Positions 16,958 to 25,138 of a stretch of 51,475 bases of DNA are shown piece by piece. The stretch comes from Armatimonadota bacterium (GTDB lineage Bacteria > Armatimonadota > UBA10988): contig JACRKZ010000045.1 in the NCBI GenBank assembly GCA_016235455.1, forward strand, positions 2,807-54,281, read 5' to 3'. Position numbers and translations under genes: made by a program. Below the pieces are notes generated by a model. The model saw only the letters and a program-made list of their open reading frames with translations. It ran no database searches and was not told the DNA's origin. Numbering within the stretch: the first letter of the stretch is position 1; each line of letters starts with the position of its first letter.

Positions 16958-17425
16958 GTGATCGGGACTTACGAGGCAGCGCCGGACAGCGCTGGGAGAA
17001 TCACCGTTCCGCTGGCATTGCGCCGGCGGCTGGGTGATGACCTCGTGATCTGTCGCTCGCTGCCGCCCGAGAACCATCTTCTAGTGTACGACCCGGCCGG
17101 GTTCGACGAGTTTCTGCGGCAACTCTTCCCGGTCGAGCCGGTGACGGCGCAGAGCCAGGGGCTCAAGCGCCTGGTCAGCGGCAGTGCGCACGAGGTGCGG
17201 CTGGACAAGGCCGGCCGCGTCCTGGTTCCGCCGCGGCTGCGCGAGCGCGCCGGCATCGACGGTGCGGTGGTGGTGCTGGGCATGGGCGACCACCTCGAGA
17301 TCTGGTCCGCCGAACGCTATCAGCAGTGGGAGCAGGACGCCGACGGCGAGGTGGCTGCGGCCGAGTTCACCGCCAAGCGCGAGGAGATCGAGCGCGACAG
17401 CCGGCTGCGACTGGGGGCGGCATGA
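16958..17425 (+). CDS. mraZ: Transcriptional regulator MraZ
   Basis: 155 residues in two SpoVT/AbrB-like DNA-binding halves: IGTYEAAPDSAGRITVPLAL (1-75) and HEVRLDKAGRVLVPPRLRE (76-140). The paired 'D-x-x-G-R-[ILV]-x-[VI]-P' motifs are diagnostic. MraZ forms a ring-shaped oligomer that binds TGGGN repeats upstream of its own operon; such repeats are present here at 16887-16921. The start is GTG at 16958 after GGACCCGGAGG. First gene of the cluster; its stop overlaps rsmH by 4 bp (ATGA). Confidence 0.95.
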   Translation: MIGTYEAAPDSAGRITVPLALRRRLGDDLVICRSLPPENHLLVYDPAGFDEFLRQLFPVEPVTAQSQGLKRLVSGSAHEVRLDKAGRVLVPPRLRERAGIDGAVVVLGMGDHLEIWSAERYQQWEQDADGEVAAAEFTAKREEIERDSRLRLGAA

Positions 17426-18384
17426 GCACCACGCAGCATCCCTCGGCGGGCGAGCATCGGCCGGTGATGGTGGCCGAATGCATCGACGGTCTCGGCCTGG
17501 CGCCAGGCCGGGTGGTGATCGACGGCACGCTGGGCCAAGGCGGCCATGCGCGGGCGTTCCGGGACGCGGTGCTGCCCGGTGGCCAGCTCATCGGCCTGGA
17601 CCTGGATCCCGACGCCATCATGGCGGTGAAGACCTGGCTGGGCGATGACCAGGACGGCGTGACGCTGGTGCACGAGAGTTTCGAGAATCTGAGCGCGGTG
17701 GTCAAGCGCCATGCGCCGGGCGGCGTGGACGCGATCTTCCTCGATCTGGGGGTCAGTCGCGATCAGCTCATCTCGGGACGCTTCAGCTTTCAGGGCGATG
17801 GCCCGTTGGATTTCCGGCTCGACCCCACGCGGGGCGAGACGGCGGCGGACCTGCTGGCACGGCTCAGTGAGACCGAGTTGGCGGATCTGCTCTTCGAGTA
17901 CGGCGACGAGCGCTTTGCGCGGCGCATCGCGCGGGGCATCGTCGAGACGCGGCGGGACAACCCGCTGCGTACCGCCGAGCAGTTGGTTGAGGTGATCCGC
18001 CGAGCCTACCCGGCCGGTGCGCGGCATGGACGAATCCATATCGCCACCCGCACGTTCCAGGCTCTGCGCATCGCCGCGAACGGCATGATGACCGCGCTGG
18101 AGACGGCACTGCAGGACGCGCCGCGCCTGCTCAAGCCGGGCGGTCGCCTGGCCATCCTGACGTACCACAGCGGCGAAGACGGACGTGTCAAGCGGGCCTT
18201 CAGGGACCTCTTCCGCGCCGAGCATCCTGACTCGGCGGGTTTCGAGTTGGTCACTCGCAAGCCGATCGGTCCCAGCGAGGCGGAGTGCCTGGAGAACCCA
18301 GGGGCTCGTTCCGCCCGACTGCGTGTGCTGGCTGCCCGTGAGCCCGGCACCGCGTCGGCGGGCGAGGAGAGGAGATCTCGATGA
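17422..18384 (+). CDS. rsmH: 16S rRNA (cytosine-1402-N4)-methyltransferase RsmH
   Basis: 320 residues from the ATG overlapping the mraZ stop. Class I SAM methyltransferase that methylates C1402 of 16S rRNA in the decoding centre. Visible motifs: HRPVMVAECIDGL at the N-terminus, SAM loop VIDGTLGQGGHARAF, IFLDLGVSRDQL (usually LGVSSxQ), GPLDFRLDP, and AILTYHSGEDGRVKRAF near the C-terminus (catalytic-site S-x-E-D-R region in which the E-D pair is kept). The insertion domain of RsmH (about 105-215) is present. Standard second gene of dcw clusters; overlaps ftsL by 4 bp. Confidence 0.95.
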   Translation: MSTTQHPSAGEHRPVMVAECIDGLGLAPGRVVIDGTLGQGGHARAFRDAVLPGGQLIGLDLDPDAIMAVKTWLGDDQDGVTLVHESFENLSAVVKRHAPGGVDAIFLDLGVSRDQLISGRFSFQGDGPLDFRLDPTRGETAADLLARLSETELADLLFEYGDERFARRIARGIVETRRDNPLRTAEQLVEVIRRAYPAGARHGRIHIATRTFQALRIAANGMMTALETALQDAPRLLKPGGRLAILTYHSGEDGRVKRAFRDLFRAEHPDSAGFELVTRKPIGPSEAECLENPGARSARLRVLAAREPGTASAGEERRSR

Positions 18385-18851
18385 GCATGGCGCAGCCGAT
18401 CCACCGCACCTATCCCGAATCCGTCACGGCGCCGGCCGTGGAGCCCCCTGCTGTGCGCCCGCGGCCACCAGCCGCGCCGCGGACCCGGTCGCGGCGCGGT
18501 GCCTGGGCCGATCTGCGGCCGATGATCACCCTGACGTTCGTGGGAGCCTGCCTGGGCCTGATGAGCGTGGTCTATCTGACCGCCTTTGCCCGCCTCACGG
18601 CGCACGGCACGCGCATCAGCGAGCTCGACCGGCAGATCGCCGCCGCCGAGGCTGACCTGCAGCGCTCCAAGGGCGAGATCTCCCGCCTCACGCGGCGCGA
18701 CCGCATCGAGCACGAGGCGCCACGTCTCGGCCTGGTACAGCTGCCCGCGGGCGAGGCCGCTGATGCCTGCGCCACGCGTGCGGTGAGCTATGAGCCCCTG
18801 CCGCGCCAGGTCTCACGCGGCGGCGGCAACCTGGTCGCCACGCGCAACTGA
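18381..18851 (+). CDS. ftsL: FtsL-like septum protein
   Basis: 156 residues with FtsL/DivIC topology: a long Pro/Arg-rich cytoplasmic N-terminus (1-47), one membrane helix (MITLTFVGACLGLMSVVYLTA, about 48-68), then a periplasmic coiled coil with heptad pattern (ISELDRQIAAAEADLQRSKG) and a short C-terminal tail (APRLGLVQLP). FtsL recruits and activates the septal synthase FtsW-FtsI with FtsB and FtsQ. Identity rests on topology, coiled coil and position between rsmH and the PBP, as usual for this divergent family. Overlaps rsmH by 4 bp; 13 bp precede the PBP gene. Confidence 0.85.
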   Translation: MSMAQPIHRTYPESVTAPAVEPPAVRPRPPAAPRTRSRRGAWADLRPMITLTFVGACLGLMSVVYLTAFARLTAHGTRISELDRQIAAAEADLQRSKGEISRLTRRDRIEHEAPRLGLVQLPAGEAADACATRAVSYEPLPRQVSRGGGNLVATRN

Positions 18852-18864
18852 GCGGAAGGCCGCC

Positions 18865-21072
18865 ATGGACCGCACGCAATCCCTGTCTCTGCGCCGCATG
18901 CGCATGGTCATCGCGGCCATGGCGCTGATCTGGGCTGGCCGGCTGGCCTGGGTCCAAGTCATCGCGCGCGATCACTATCTCAACCCGACCAACATCGACT
19001 ACAGCCCGCGCACCATTCTGCCCGCGGCCAAGGGCGAACTGCACGACCGCAACGGCAAAGTGCTGGCGCGCTGCGTCGATAGCGCCTCGGTGGTGGCCAA
19101 CCCGCAACTCATCGCCGACCCGGCCCAGGTGGCGGGTCGCCTGGCGTCGATCATCGACGAGCCGGTCGACACGCTCATCCGGCTTCTGTCCAAGCGCTAC
19201 CGCCGCGTGCTGCTGCGCGCCAACGTGCCCGACGATGTCGTCGCCACGCTCCGCGGGCTCGTCGACAAGGGCATCGTGACACTGGGCCAGGCCACGGCCG
19301 AGCCGGCCTGGACCATCACCGCCAGGCCACGCGAGGTGAAGGCCACGCCCGAACAGCGGCAGGACCTGGCTGTGCTGTTGGGCCTGCCGGTGACCGAACT
19401 GGATGCCACGCTGGCCCAGCCGGCCACCGCGCTGCGGCTGGCCGAACTGGCCGACGCCGCCACCGCCGAGCAGGTGGCGCGCATGAACCTGGACGGCATC
19501 AAGGCCGAGAAGACCGCCTCGGCGCCGTCGCGCGCGGCCTACCTGGAGCCGGTGGCCGCGGCCTTCGAGCTCAAGCTGGCCGACGGCGAGACGGTGCGTC
19601 AGCCGGTCATCAGGCCCGAGGTGTGGGCTGCACTGGCGCCGTTGTGGCGTGGCGTCAAGGCACCCGCCGCGGACGAACTGGCCAGGCGTCTCAAGGTGCA
19701 CTACGTCGCGCTCCGGCGCCAGTTGCCCGTGGCCCTGGGCGATGCGCTGCGCGCCCAGATCGACGCCGAGCATATCCCTGGCGTGCGCGTCGACCGCGAG
19801 ATGGCCCGCGAGTACCCGCAAGGCGGGCTGGCGCGCACGATGTTGGGCAAGGTGGACCGCGAGGAGCGCGGCACCGGCGGGCTGGAGCAGGCGCTCAACC
19901 AGCGGCTGACCGGCACCAGCGGCTGGATGGAAGTCACCGTCGACGGTCGCGGCCGGCCGATCCTGCAGGAGCGCGCCGAGCGCCACGAGCCGGTGCATGG
20001 CCGCAACATCGAGCTCACCGTCGATGCCACCATCCAGAGCTACGCCGAGGAGGCGGTGCGCAACGCCGTCAGCGATTTTGACGCCGACTGGGGGCTGGCC
20101 GTGGTGGCCGATCCGTTCACCGGCGAGATCCTGGCCATGGCCGACGTGTCCAACGCCAAACGCGGCATCGATGACATGTGGCGCTCGCTGAGCTTGGCCT
20201 ACGAGCCCGGCTCGGTGATGAAGCCGATCGTTGTGGCGAGCGCGCTGCAGACTGGCTCCACCAGCCCGGACGAGAGCTTCTACTGCCCCGGCACGATGAG
20301 GGTTGGCGGACGGCTCCTGACCTGCATCAAGCACCATGGCGCCGAGACGGTGCATGGCGCGGTGCGGGACAGCTGCAACATGGTCATGCTTCAGCTCTCG
20401 CAGCGTCTGGGCCAGGAGCGACTGGAGCCGATGTTCCGCTCGTTCGGCCTGTTCGAGCGCAGCGGGCTGGCGCTGGTCAGCCAGGAGGCCAAGGGCGGCA
20501 TCTACTGCGGCAACGCCGCGGGACGCTGGGGCGTGCAGAAGACGGCCACCGTCAGCTATGGCAAGGGCGTGCAGGTGTCCGCCGTGGCCATGCTGCGGGG
20601 TTACAGCGCCATCATCAACGGCGGCACGCTGCCCAACATGCACCTGATTCGCCGGTTGGTCGACCAGCAAGGCCGTGTGGTGGCCGAGTCGCCGACCAGT
20701 GGGGGCCGGCACCTGCTGGGGCCCGACGCCGCGGCCGCGGTGCGTCACATGATGCGCGACGTCATCGCCGACCCCAAGGGCACCGGCCACGACGCTGTCA
20801 GCCGGCTGTACAACCTGGCCGGCAAGACGGGCACCTCGGTGGCCTACGGCACGGGCGACAAGCGCATCGTCTCGATGGCCGGCTACGGGCCCTATGAGCA
20901 GCCGCGGCTGGTGACCCTGGTCTCAGTCTGTGAGCCGCGCGTGGGCAATCGCTGGGGTGGCGGCACCTGCGGCGGGGCCATGCGCAGCATCCTCGAGCGT
21001 AGCCTGCAGTACATGGGTGTGCCCGCGCTGGCGGGTTCGAGCGAGGACCAGAAGAAGGACAAGCAGCAATGA
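18865..21072 (+). CDS. ftsI: Division transpeptidase (FtsI/PBP2-type) with an expanded N-terminal module
   Basis: 735 residues, longer than a typical FtsI (about 550-650). One membrane anchor (13-33) leads into the PBP dimerisation domain (GELHDRNGKVLA at 57-68) and the transpeptidase domain from about 385. Active-site motifs: SVMK (Ser450-Lys453), SCN (503-505), KTG (654-656). Between 87 and 304 a unit of about 50 residues seems to occur three times (87-137, 165-212, 254-304): each has an L-rich helix, an 'h-L-R-x-x-L/V-P' like strand and a second helix ending in G/H-I. Only the last leads into the usual GVRVDREMAREYPQGGLA. Its place in the dcw cluster after ftsL identifies it as the septal enzyme. 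The ATG at 18865 follows GCGGAAGG. Confidence 0.92.
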   Translation: MDRTQSLSLRRMRMVIAAMALIWAGRLAWVQVIARDHYLNPTNIDYSPRTILPAAKGELHDRNGKVLARCVDSASVVANPQLIADPAQVAGRLASIIDEPVDTLIRLLSKRYRRVLLRANVPDDVVATLRGLVDKGIVTLGQATAEPAWTITARPREVKATPEQRQDLAVLLGLPVTELDATLAQPATALRLAELADAATAEQVARMNLDGIKAEKTASAPSRAAYLEPVAAAFELKLADGETVRQPVIRPEVWAALAPLWRGVKAPAADELARRLKVHYVALRRQLPVALGDALRAQIDAEHIPGVRVDREMAREYPQGGLARTMLGKVDREERGTGGLEQALNQRLTGTSGWMEVTVDGRGRPILQERAERHEPVHGRNIELTVDATIQSYAEEAVRNAVSDFDADWGLAVVADPFTGEILAMADVSNAKRGIDDMWRSLSLAYEPGSVMKPIVVASALQTGSTSPDESFYCPGTMRVGGRLLTCIKHHGAETVHGAVRDSCNMVMLQLSQRLGQERLEPMFRSFGLFERSGLALVSQEAKGGIYCGNAAGRWGVQKTATVSYGKGVQVSAVAMLRGYSAIINGGTLPNMHLIRRLVDQQGRVVAESPTSGGRHLLGPDAAAAVRHMMRDVIADPKGTGHDAVSRLYNLAGKTGTSVAYGTGDKRIVSMAGYGPYEQPRLVTLVSVCEPRVGNRWGGGTCGGAMRSILERSLQYMGVPALAGSSEDQKKDKQQ

Positions 21073-22544
21073 CCCTGGGCGACCTGATGGCGGGCCTGGC
21101 GCCCGTGGACGCGGCGTGGGCGTCGGTCAGCATTGCCGGTGTCGCTTCGGACTCGCGCCGCGTGCAGCCGGGCATGGTGTTCGTCGCGCTGCCCTACATG
21201 GACCGCGCGGGCTTCCGCTTCGACGGCCATGACTTCGTGGCCGCCGCAGTGGCCGCGGGCGCGTCGGCCGTGGTGGCCAATCGGCCGCTGCCCGAGCCGG
21301 GCGTGCCCGTTGTCGTCGTCCCCGACACGCGCTACCTGCTGTCGCGACTGGCGGGTCGGTTCTACGGTCAGCCGAGCGACGAACTGACGCTGGTGGCCTG
21401 CACCGGCACCAACGGCAAGACGACCTCGACCTACCTGCTGGAGGCGATCTGGGCCGAGTTGGGCCTGCCCTGCGCGGTGGTCGGCACCGTCGAGACGCGG
21501 CTTGGCGCCGAGCGGCGGCCGGCGGCCACGACGACGCCCGATCCGGTGACGTTGTGGGCGTTGTGGCGCGAATGCGTCGACCGCGGGATCGGCCAGGCGG
21601 TGATGGAGGTGAGTTCGCACGCCATCCACCAACACCGTGTCGGCGGCATGAAGTTCGATGCCGCGCTGTTCTGCAACCTGACCCAGGACCATCTCGACTA
21701 CCACGTCGACATGGAGGAGTACTTCGAGGCCAAGGCCAAGCTGTTCGCCGCCGACGAGGACGGGCATCAACCGATCGCCGTCATCAACGGCGACGATGCC
21801 TACGGCCAACGGCTGCTGGCGCGCGACCTGCGCTCGCCGTTGTCGTTCGGGTTCGGCGCTGGCCATGCCATCCGCGCGCTGGCGCCGGTCTACAGTTCGC
21901 GCGGCACCGGGTTCGACGTGGTGACGCCCGCCGGCTCCTGGCACCAGACGCTGCTGACGCTGGGCGACTACAACGTCATGAACGCCCTGGGCGTGATCGG
22001 CCTGGCGCTGGCGCTCAAACTGCCCGTGGAGGCCATCCGCTCTGGCCTGGCCGGCACGCACGGCGCGCCCGGCCGCCTCGAGCAAGTGCTGGCTGGCCAG
22101 CCTTACGCGATCCTGGTGGACTACGCCCATTCGCCCGATGGTGTGGCCAAGGCCACCGCCGCGATGCGCGGCCTGACCGAGGGTCGGCTGATCACCGTGT
22201 TCGGCTGCGGGGGCGACCGCGACCGCGGCAAACGCCCGCAGATGGGGCGCCTGGCCGCCGAGACGAGCGACATCACCGTGGTCACCTCGGACAACCCACG
22301 CACCGAGGACCCCCAGGCCATCGTCAACGACATCCTGGCCGGCATCGACGCGGAGAGCACCGAACTGCACATCGAGGTGGATCGTCATGCGGCCATCGGT
22401 CTGGCGTTGAGCCTGGCGCGGGCGGGCGATGTGGTGCTCATCCTGGGCAAGGGCCACGAAGACTACCAGATTGTGGGCACAGAGAAGCACCACTTCGACG
22501 ACCGCGAGACCGCGCGCGAGTGGGTGGGGAGGCTGGCGCAATGA
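21069..22544 (+). CDS. murE: UDP-MurNAc-tripeptide synthetase MurE (meso-DAP type)
   Basis: 491 residues. Cytoplasmic ATP-dependent ligase adding the third amino acid of the peptidoglycan stem. P-loop TGTNGKTTSTYLL (about 115), uridine-site region SDSRRVQPGMVFVA, central MEVSSHAIHQHRV, LTQDHLDYHVDMEEY, and the C-terminal DNPRTEDP. DNPR is the meso-diaminopimelate specificity motif, so stem peptides should carry m-DAP rather than Lys. Starts inside the stop of the PBP gene (ATGA) and overlaps murF by 4 bp. Confidence 0.96.
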   Translation: MTLGDLMAGLAPVDAAWASVSIAGVASDSRRVQPGMVFVALPYMDRAGFRFDGHDFVAAAVAAGASAVVANRPLPEPGVPVVVVPDTRYLLSRLAGRFYGQPSDELTLVACTGTNGKTTSTYLLEAIWAELGLPCAVVGTVETRLGAERRPAATTTPDPVTLWALWRECVDRGIGQAVMEVSSHAIHQHRVGGMKFDAALFCNLTQDHLDYHVDMEEYFEAKAKLFAADEDGHQPIAVINGDDAYGQRLLARDLRSPLSFGFGAGHAIRALAPVYSSRGTGFDVVTPAGSWHQTLLTLGDYNVMNALGVIGLALALKLPVEAIRSGLAGTHGAPGRLEQVLAGQPYAILVDYAHSPDGVAKATAAMRGLTEGRLITVFGCGGDRDRGKRPQMGRLAAETSDITVVTSDNPRTEDPQAIVNDILAGIDAESTELHIEVDRHAAIGLALSLARAGDVVLILGKGHEDYQIVGTEKHHFDDRETAREWVGRLAQ

Positions 22545-23908
22545 TCGGCACGACCGCCCAACTCGCGGAGCAGATCGGCGCTGAGTTGATCGGCGCGGGC
22601 GACATCGGCATCGAGCGCGCCATCACCGATTCCCGTCTGGCCGGGCCTGGCGCGCTGTTCGTGGCGCTGGCCGGCGAGCGCTTCGACGGGCACGATTTCG
22701 TCGAGCAGGCTTGGGCCGCCGGCGCGAGCGCCGTGCTGGCCAGCCGGCCGGTGGCGTGCCGCACAGGCGGTGCGGTGCTGGTGGTGGAGGATACGCTGCT
22801 GGCCTTTGGGCGGCTGGGTGCAGCCTGGCGCGAACACTTCGCCGACCTGCTCATGGTCGCCATCACCGGCTCTTTGGGCAAGACATCCAGCAAGGAGCTG
22901 ACCTGGCAGGTGCTGAGCCAGCGCGGCGCCACGCTGCGCAGCGCCAGCAGCTTCAACAACGAGATCGGCGTGCCGACCACGCTGCTTAACCTGACCAGCG
23001 CGCACTGGGCCGCGGTGCAGGAGATGGGCATGCGCGGGCTGGGTCAGATCGCCTATCTGGCCGCCATGGTGCGGCCGAGCATCGGCGTCATCACCAACAT
23101 CGGCCATTCCCACCTGGGCGTGTTGGGCTCGCGCCAGGCCATCGCTCAGGCCAAAGGCGAACTCCTCGACGCCCTCGGGCCAGACGGCATTGCCGTGCTC
23201 AACGCCGACGACGATCATCTGCCGGGTGTGTCCAAGCGTCATGACGGCCGCATCGTCTGGTACGGCCAGTCGCGCGGCGCCGAGGTGCGCGCCGAGGCGG
23301 TGCAGGTGCTGGGCCTGGCCGGCACGCGGTTCGATTTGTGTCTGCCCGATGAGCGTGTGGCCATCGAGGCGCCCATCGTCGGTGCGCACATGGTGTCCAA
23401 CGCCCTGGCGGCGGCGGCCGTCGGCCATGCGGCCGGGCTGAGTGCCGCCGAGATCGCTGCCGGGCTGTCACTGGTGCCCGACCTGAAGCTGCGCGGTGAG
23501 CTGGTGCGACTGGCCAACGGCGCGCGGGTCATCAACGACGCCTACAACGCCGCCCCGGAGTCGGTGCGCGCGGCGCTGGCGGTGCTGGCGGCCGAGCCGA
23601 CGACCGGTCGCCGTATCGCCGTGCTGGGCGGCATTGCCGAACTGGGCGACACCACGACGGTGGAGCACATGCGCCTGGGCCGCGACGCCGCCGGACTGGT
23701 GGACATCATGGTTGGCGTCGGCCCCGAAGGCGCGGAGATCGTGTCTGGCGCGGAGCGTGGCGCGGCCAGGACGGTGGTCGTGGAGGATGTGGAGGCGGCG
23801 GGCGCCTGGCTGGCCGCGACGCTGCGCGCGGGTGACCTGGCGCTGCTCAAGGCGTCGCGCGCCTATGGCTTGGAACGGGCCCTCGACGGCCTGGAGGTGG
23901 CGCGATGA
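22541..23908 (+). CDS. murF: UDP-MurNAc-tripeptide D-Ala-D-Ala ligase MurF
   Basis: 455 residues from the ATG that overlaps the murE stop; the same frame is open far upstream but that part lies within murE. Adds D-Ala-D-Ala to complete the pentapeptide. N-terminal uridine domain (ITDSRLAGPGALFVALAGER), P-loop ITGSLGKTSSKEL, FNNEIGVPTTLLN, ITNIGHSHLGVLGSRQAIA, and the C-terminal NDAYNAAPESVRAAL (usually YNANPxS; Ala replaces Asn here). It directly abuts ftsW by a 4-bp overlap, so mraY and murD, which normally stand between, are absent. Confidence 0.95.
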   Translation: MIGTTAQLAEQIGAELIGAGDIGIERAITDSRLAGPGALFVALAGERFDGHDFVEQAWAAGASAVLASRPVACRTGGAVLVVEDTLLAFGRLGAAWREHFADLLMVAITGSLGKTSSKELTWQVLSQRGATLRSASSFNNEIGVPTTLLNLTSAHWAAVQEMGMRGLGQIAYLAAMVRPSIGVITNIGHSHLGVLGSRQAIAQAKGELLDALGPDGIAVLNADDDHLPGVSKRHDGRIVWYGQSRGAEVRAEAVQVLGLAGTRFDLCLPDERVAIEAPIVGAHMVSNALAAAAVGHAAGLSAAEIAAGLSLVPDLKLRGELVRLANGARVINDAYNAAPESVRAALAVLAAEPTTGRRIAVLGGIAELGDTTTVEHMRLGRDAAGLVDIMVGVGPEGAEIVSGAERGAARTVVVEDVEAAGAWLAATLRAGDLALLKASRAYGLERALDGLEVAR

Positions 23909-25131
23909 AGCGACCGGGTCCTGACTACTGGCTGTTCGCCGTGGTCGTGGCGCTGACCACCATTGGCGTGGTTGCCGTCTACAGCGCCTCCTATCCGCGC
24001 GCCGCCGCGCGCAGCGCCGAGCAACTCAAGCTCGACCAGATCGATCCCGGCGCGACCAGTGCCGTACAACTGCTGGCCGACGCCACCGCGCGCAAACAGA
24101 TGTCCTTCATGCTCAAGCATGCCGGGTTCGCCGGCATCGGCCTGCTATGCCTGGGCCTGGCCATGGTCATGCCACTCGAGGTGTTACGCGCGCGGCGCCT
24201 GGTGCGGCTGGCCATGGGCGTCACGCTGGGGCTGCTGGCGCTCACCTACACGGCGCTCGGCGTGTCCAACCAGACCTTTGCGCACCGCTGGGTCAATCTC
24301 TTCGGGTTCACCATCCAGCCCAGCGAACTCGCCAAGGTGACTGTGGCGCTGTACCTGGCCAGCACGATGGACCGCTCGCCGCGGCGGCTCAACGACCTGC
24401 ACTGGCTCTGGCGACCGGCCCTGACCGTGCTGGCCGCGGTGGCCCTGACGCTGCGACAGCCGCACCTGGGCGGAGCCATCATGCTGGCCGGCATCACCTG
24501 CGCGGTGCTCTGGGCGGCCGGCCTGTCGCGCCGCAACTGGGCCTTGCTCGCCATCCTGGCGGTGGCGGCGGTGACCGCGTCGGTGGTCAAGGAGCCGTAC
24601 CAGTTGGCGCGACTGACGTCGTTCCTCGATCCGCTGCACGCCGAACAGCGCGAGGGCATGCACATCATCCGCTGCGGCACGGCGTTGTCGCGTGGCGGCT
24701 GGTCGGGCCGCGGCATGGGCCGCAGCATCGAGAAGTTCGACTGGCTGCCCGAGTGCCACTCCGACTCGATCCTGGCCGTGCTCGGCGAGGAGTTCGGGTT
24801 CCTGGGCACGCTGACCGTGCTGGCCCTGTTCGTCACCCTCGGCTGGCGGGGGCTACGCATCGCTCAAGCGCGGCAGGATCGCTTCGGCCGTCTGCTGGCC
24901 GTGGGCCTGACGGCCAGCCTGTTTGGCCAGGGCATGCTCAACATCGGCGTCACCAGCGGGCTGCTGCCCCAGACGGGCGTCGGACTGCCGTTCATCACCT
25001 ACGGCGGCACCTCGTTGGTGATCAGTCTGCTGACCGTGGGCCTGCTGCTCAACCTCAGCCGGGAGTCGGGGGCCGATGCGCGGAGCGGCGAAACCGAGGC
25101 GTATCTGGTAGGCTCCAAAGGTCTGAGGTAG
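23905..25131 (+). CDS. ftsW: SEDS-family septal glycosyltransferase FtsW
   Basis: 408 residues with about 10 membrane helices. FtsW polymerises lipid II at the septum together with the cognate PBP, which lies in the same operon. Signatures: YWLFAVVVALTTIGVVAVYS in TM1, GFTIQPSELAKVTVALYLA, the extracellular catalytic-loop region WLPECHSDSILAVLGEEFG (family LPExHTDFIFA), and the end LPQTGVGLPFITYGGTSLV. Starts in the stop of murF; 7 bp before ftsQ. FtsW rather than RodA is called from the dcw context. Confidence 0.94.
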   Translation: MKRPGPDYWLFAVVVALTTIGVVAVYSASYPRAAARSAEQLKLDQIDPGATSAVQLLADATARKQMSFMLKHAGFAGIGLLCLGLAMVMPLEVLRARRLVRLAMGVTLGLLALTYTALGVSNQTFAHRWVNLFGFTIQPSELAKVTVALYLASTMDRSPRRLNDLHWLWRPALTVLAAVALTLRQPHLGGAIMLAGITCAVLWAAGLSRRNWALLAILAVAAVTASVVKEPYQLARLTSFLDPLHAEQREGMHIIRCGTALSRGGWSGRGMGRSIEKFDWLPECHSDSILAVLGEEFGFLGTLTVLALFVTLGWRGLRIAQARQDRFGRLLAVGLTASLFGQGMLNIGVTSGLLPQTGVGLPFITYGGTSLVISLLTVGLLLNLSRESGADARSGETEAYLVGSKGLR

Positions 25132-25138
25132 TGGACTC

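Noticed and set aside
18790..18864. Upstream in-frame start for the division PBP at 18790
   Set aside because: It would place 25 extra basic residues inside the ftsL gene; the ATG at 18865 follows a ribosome site and starts the membrane anchor.
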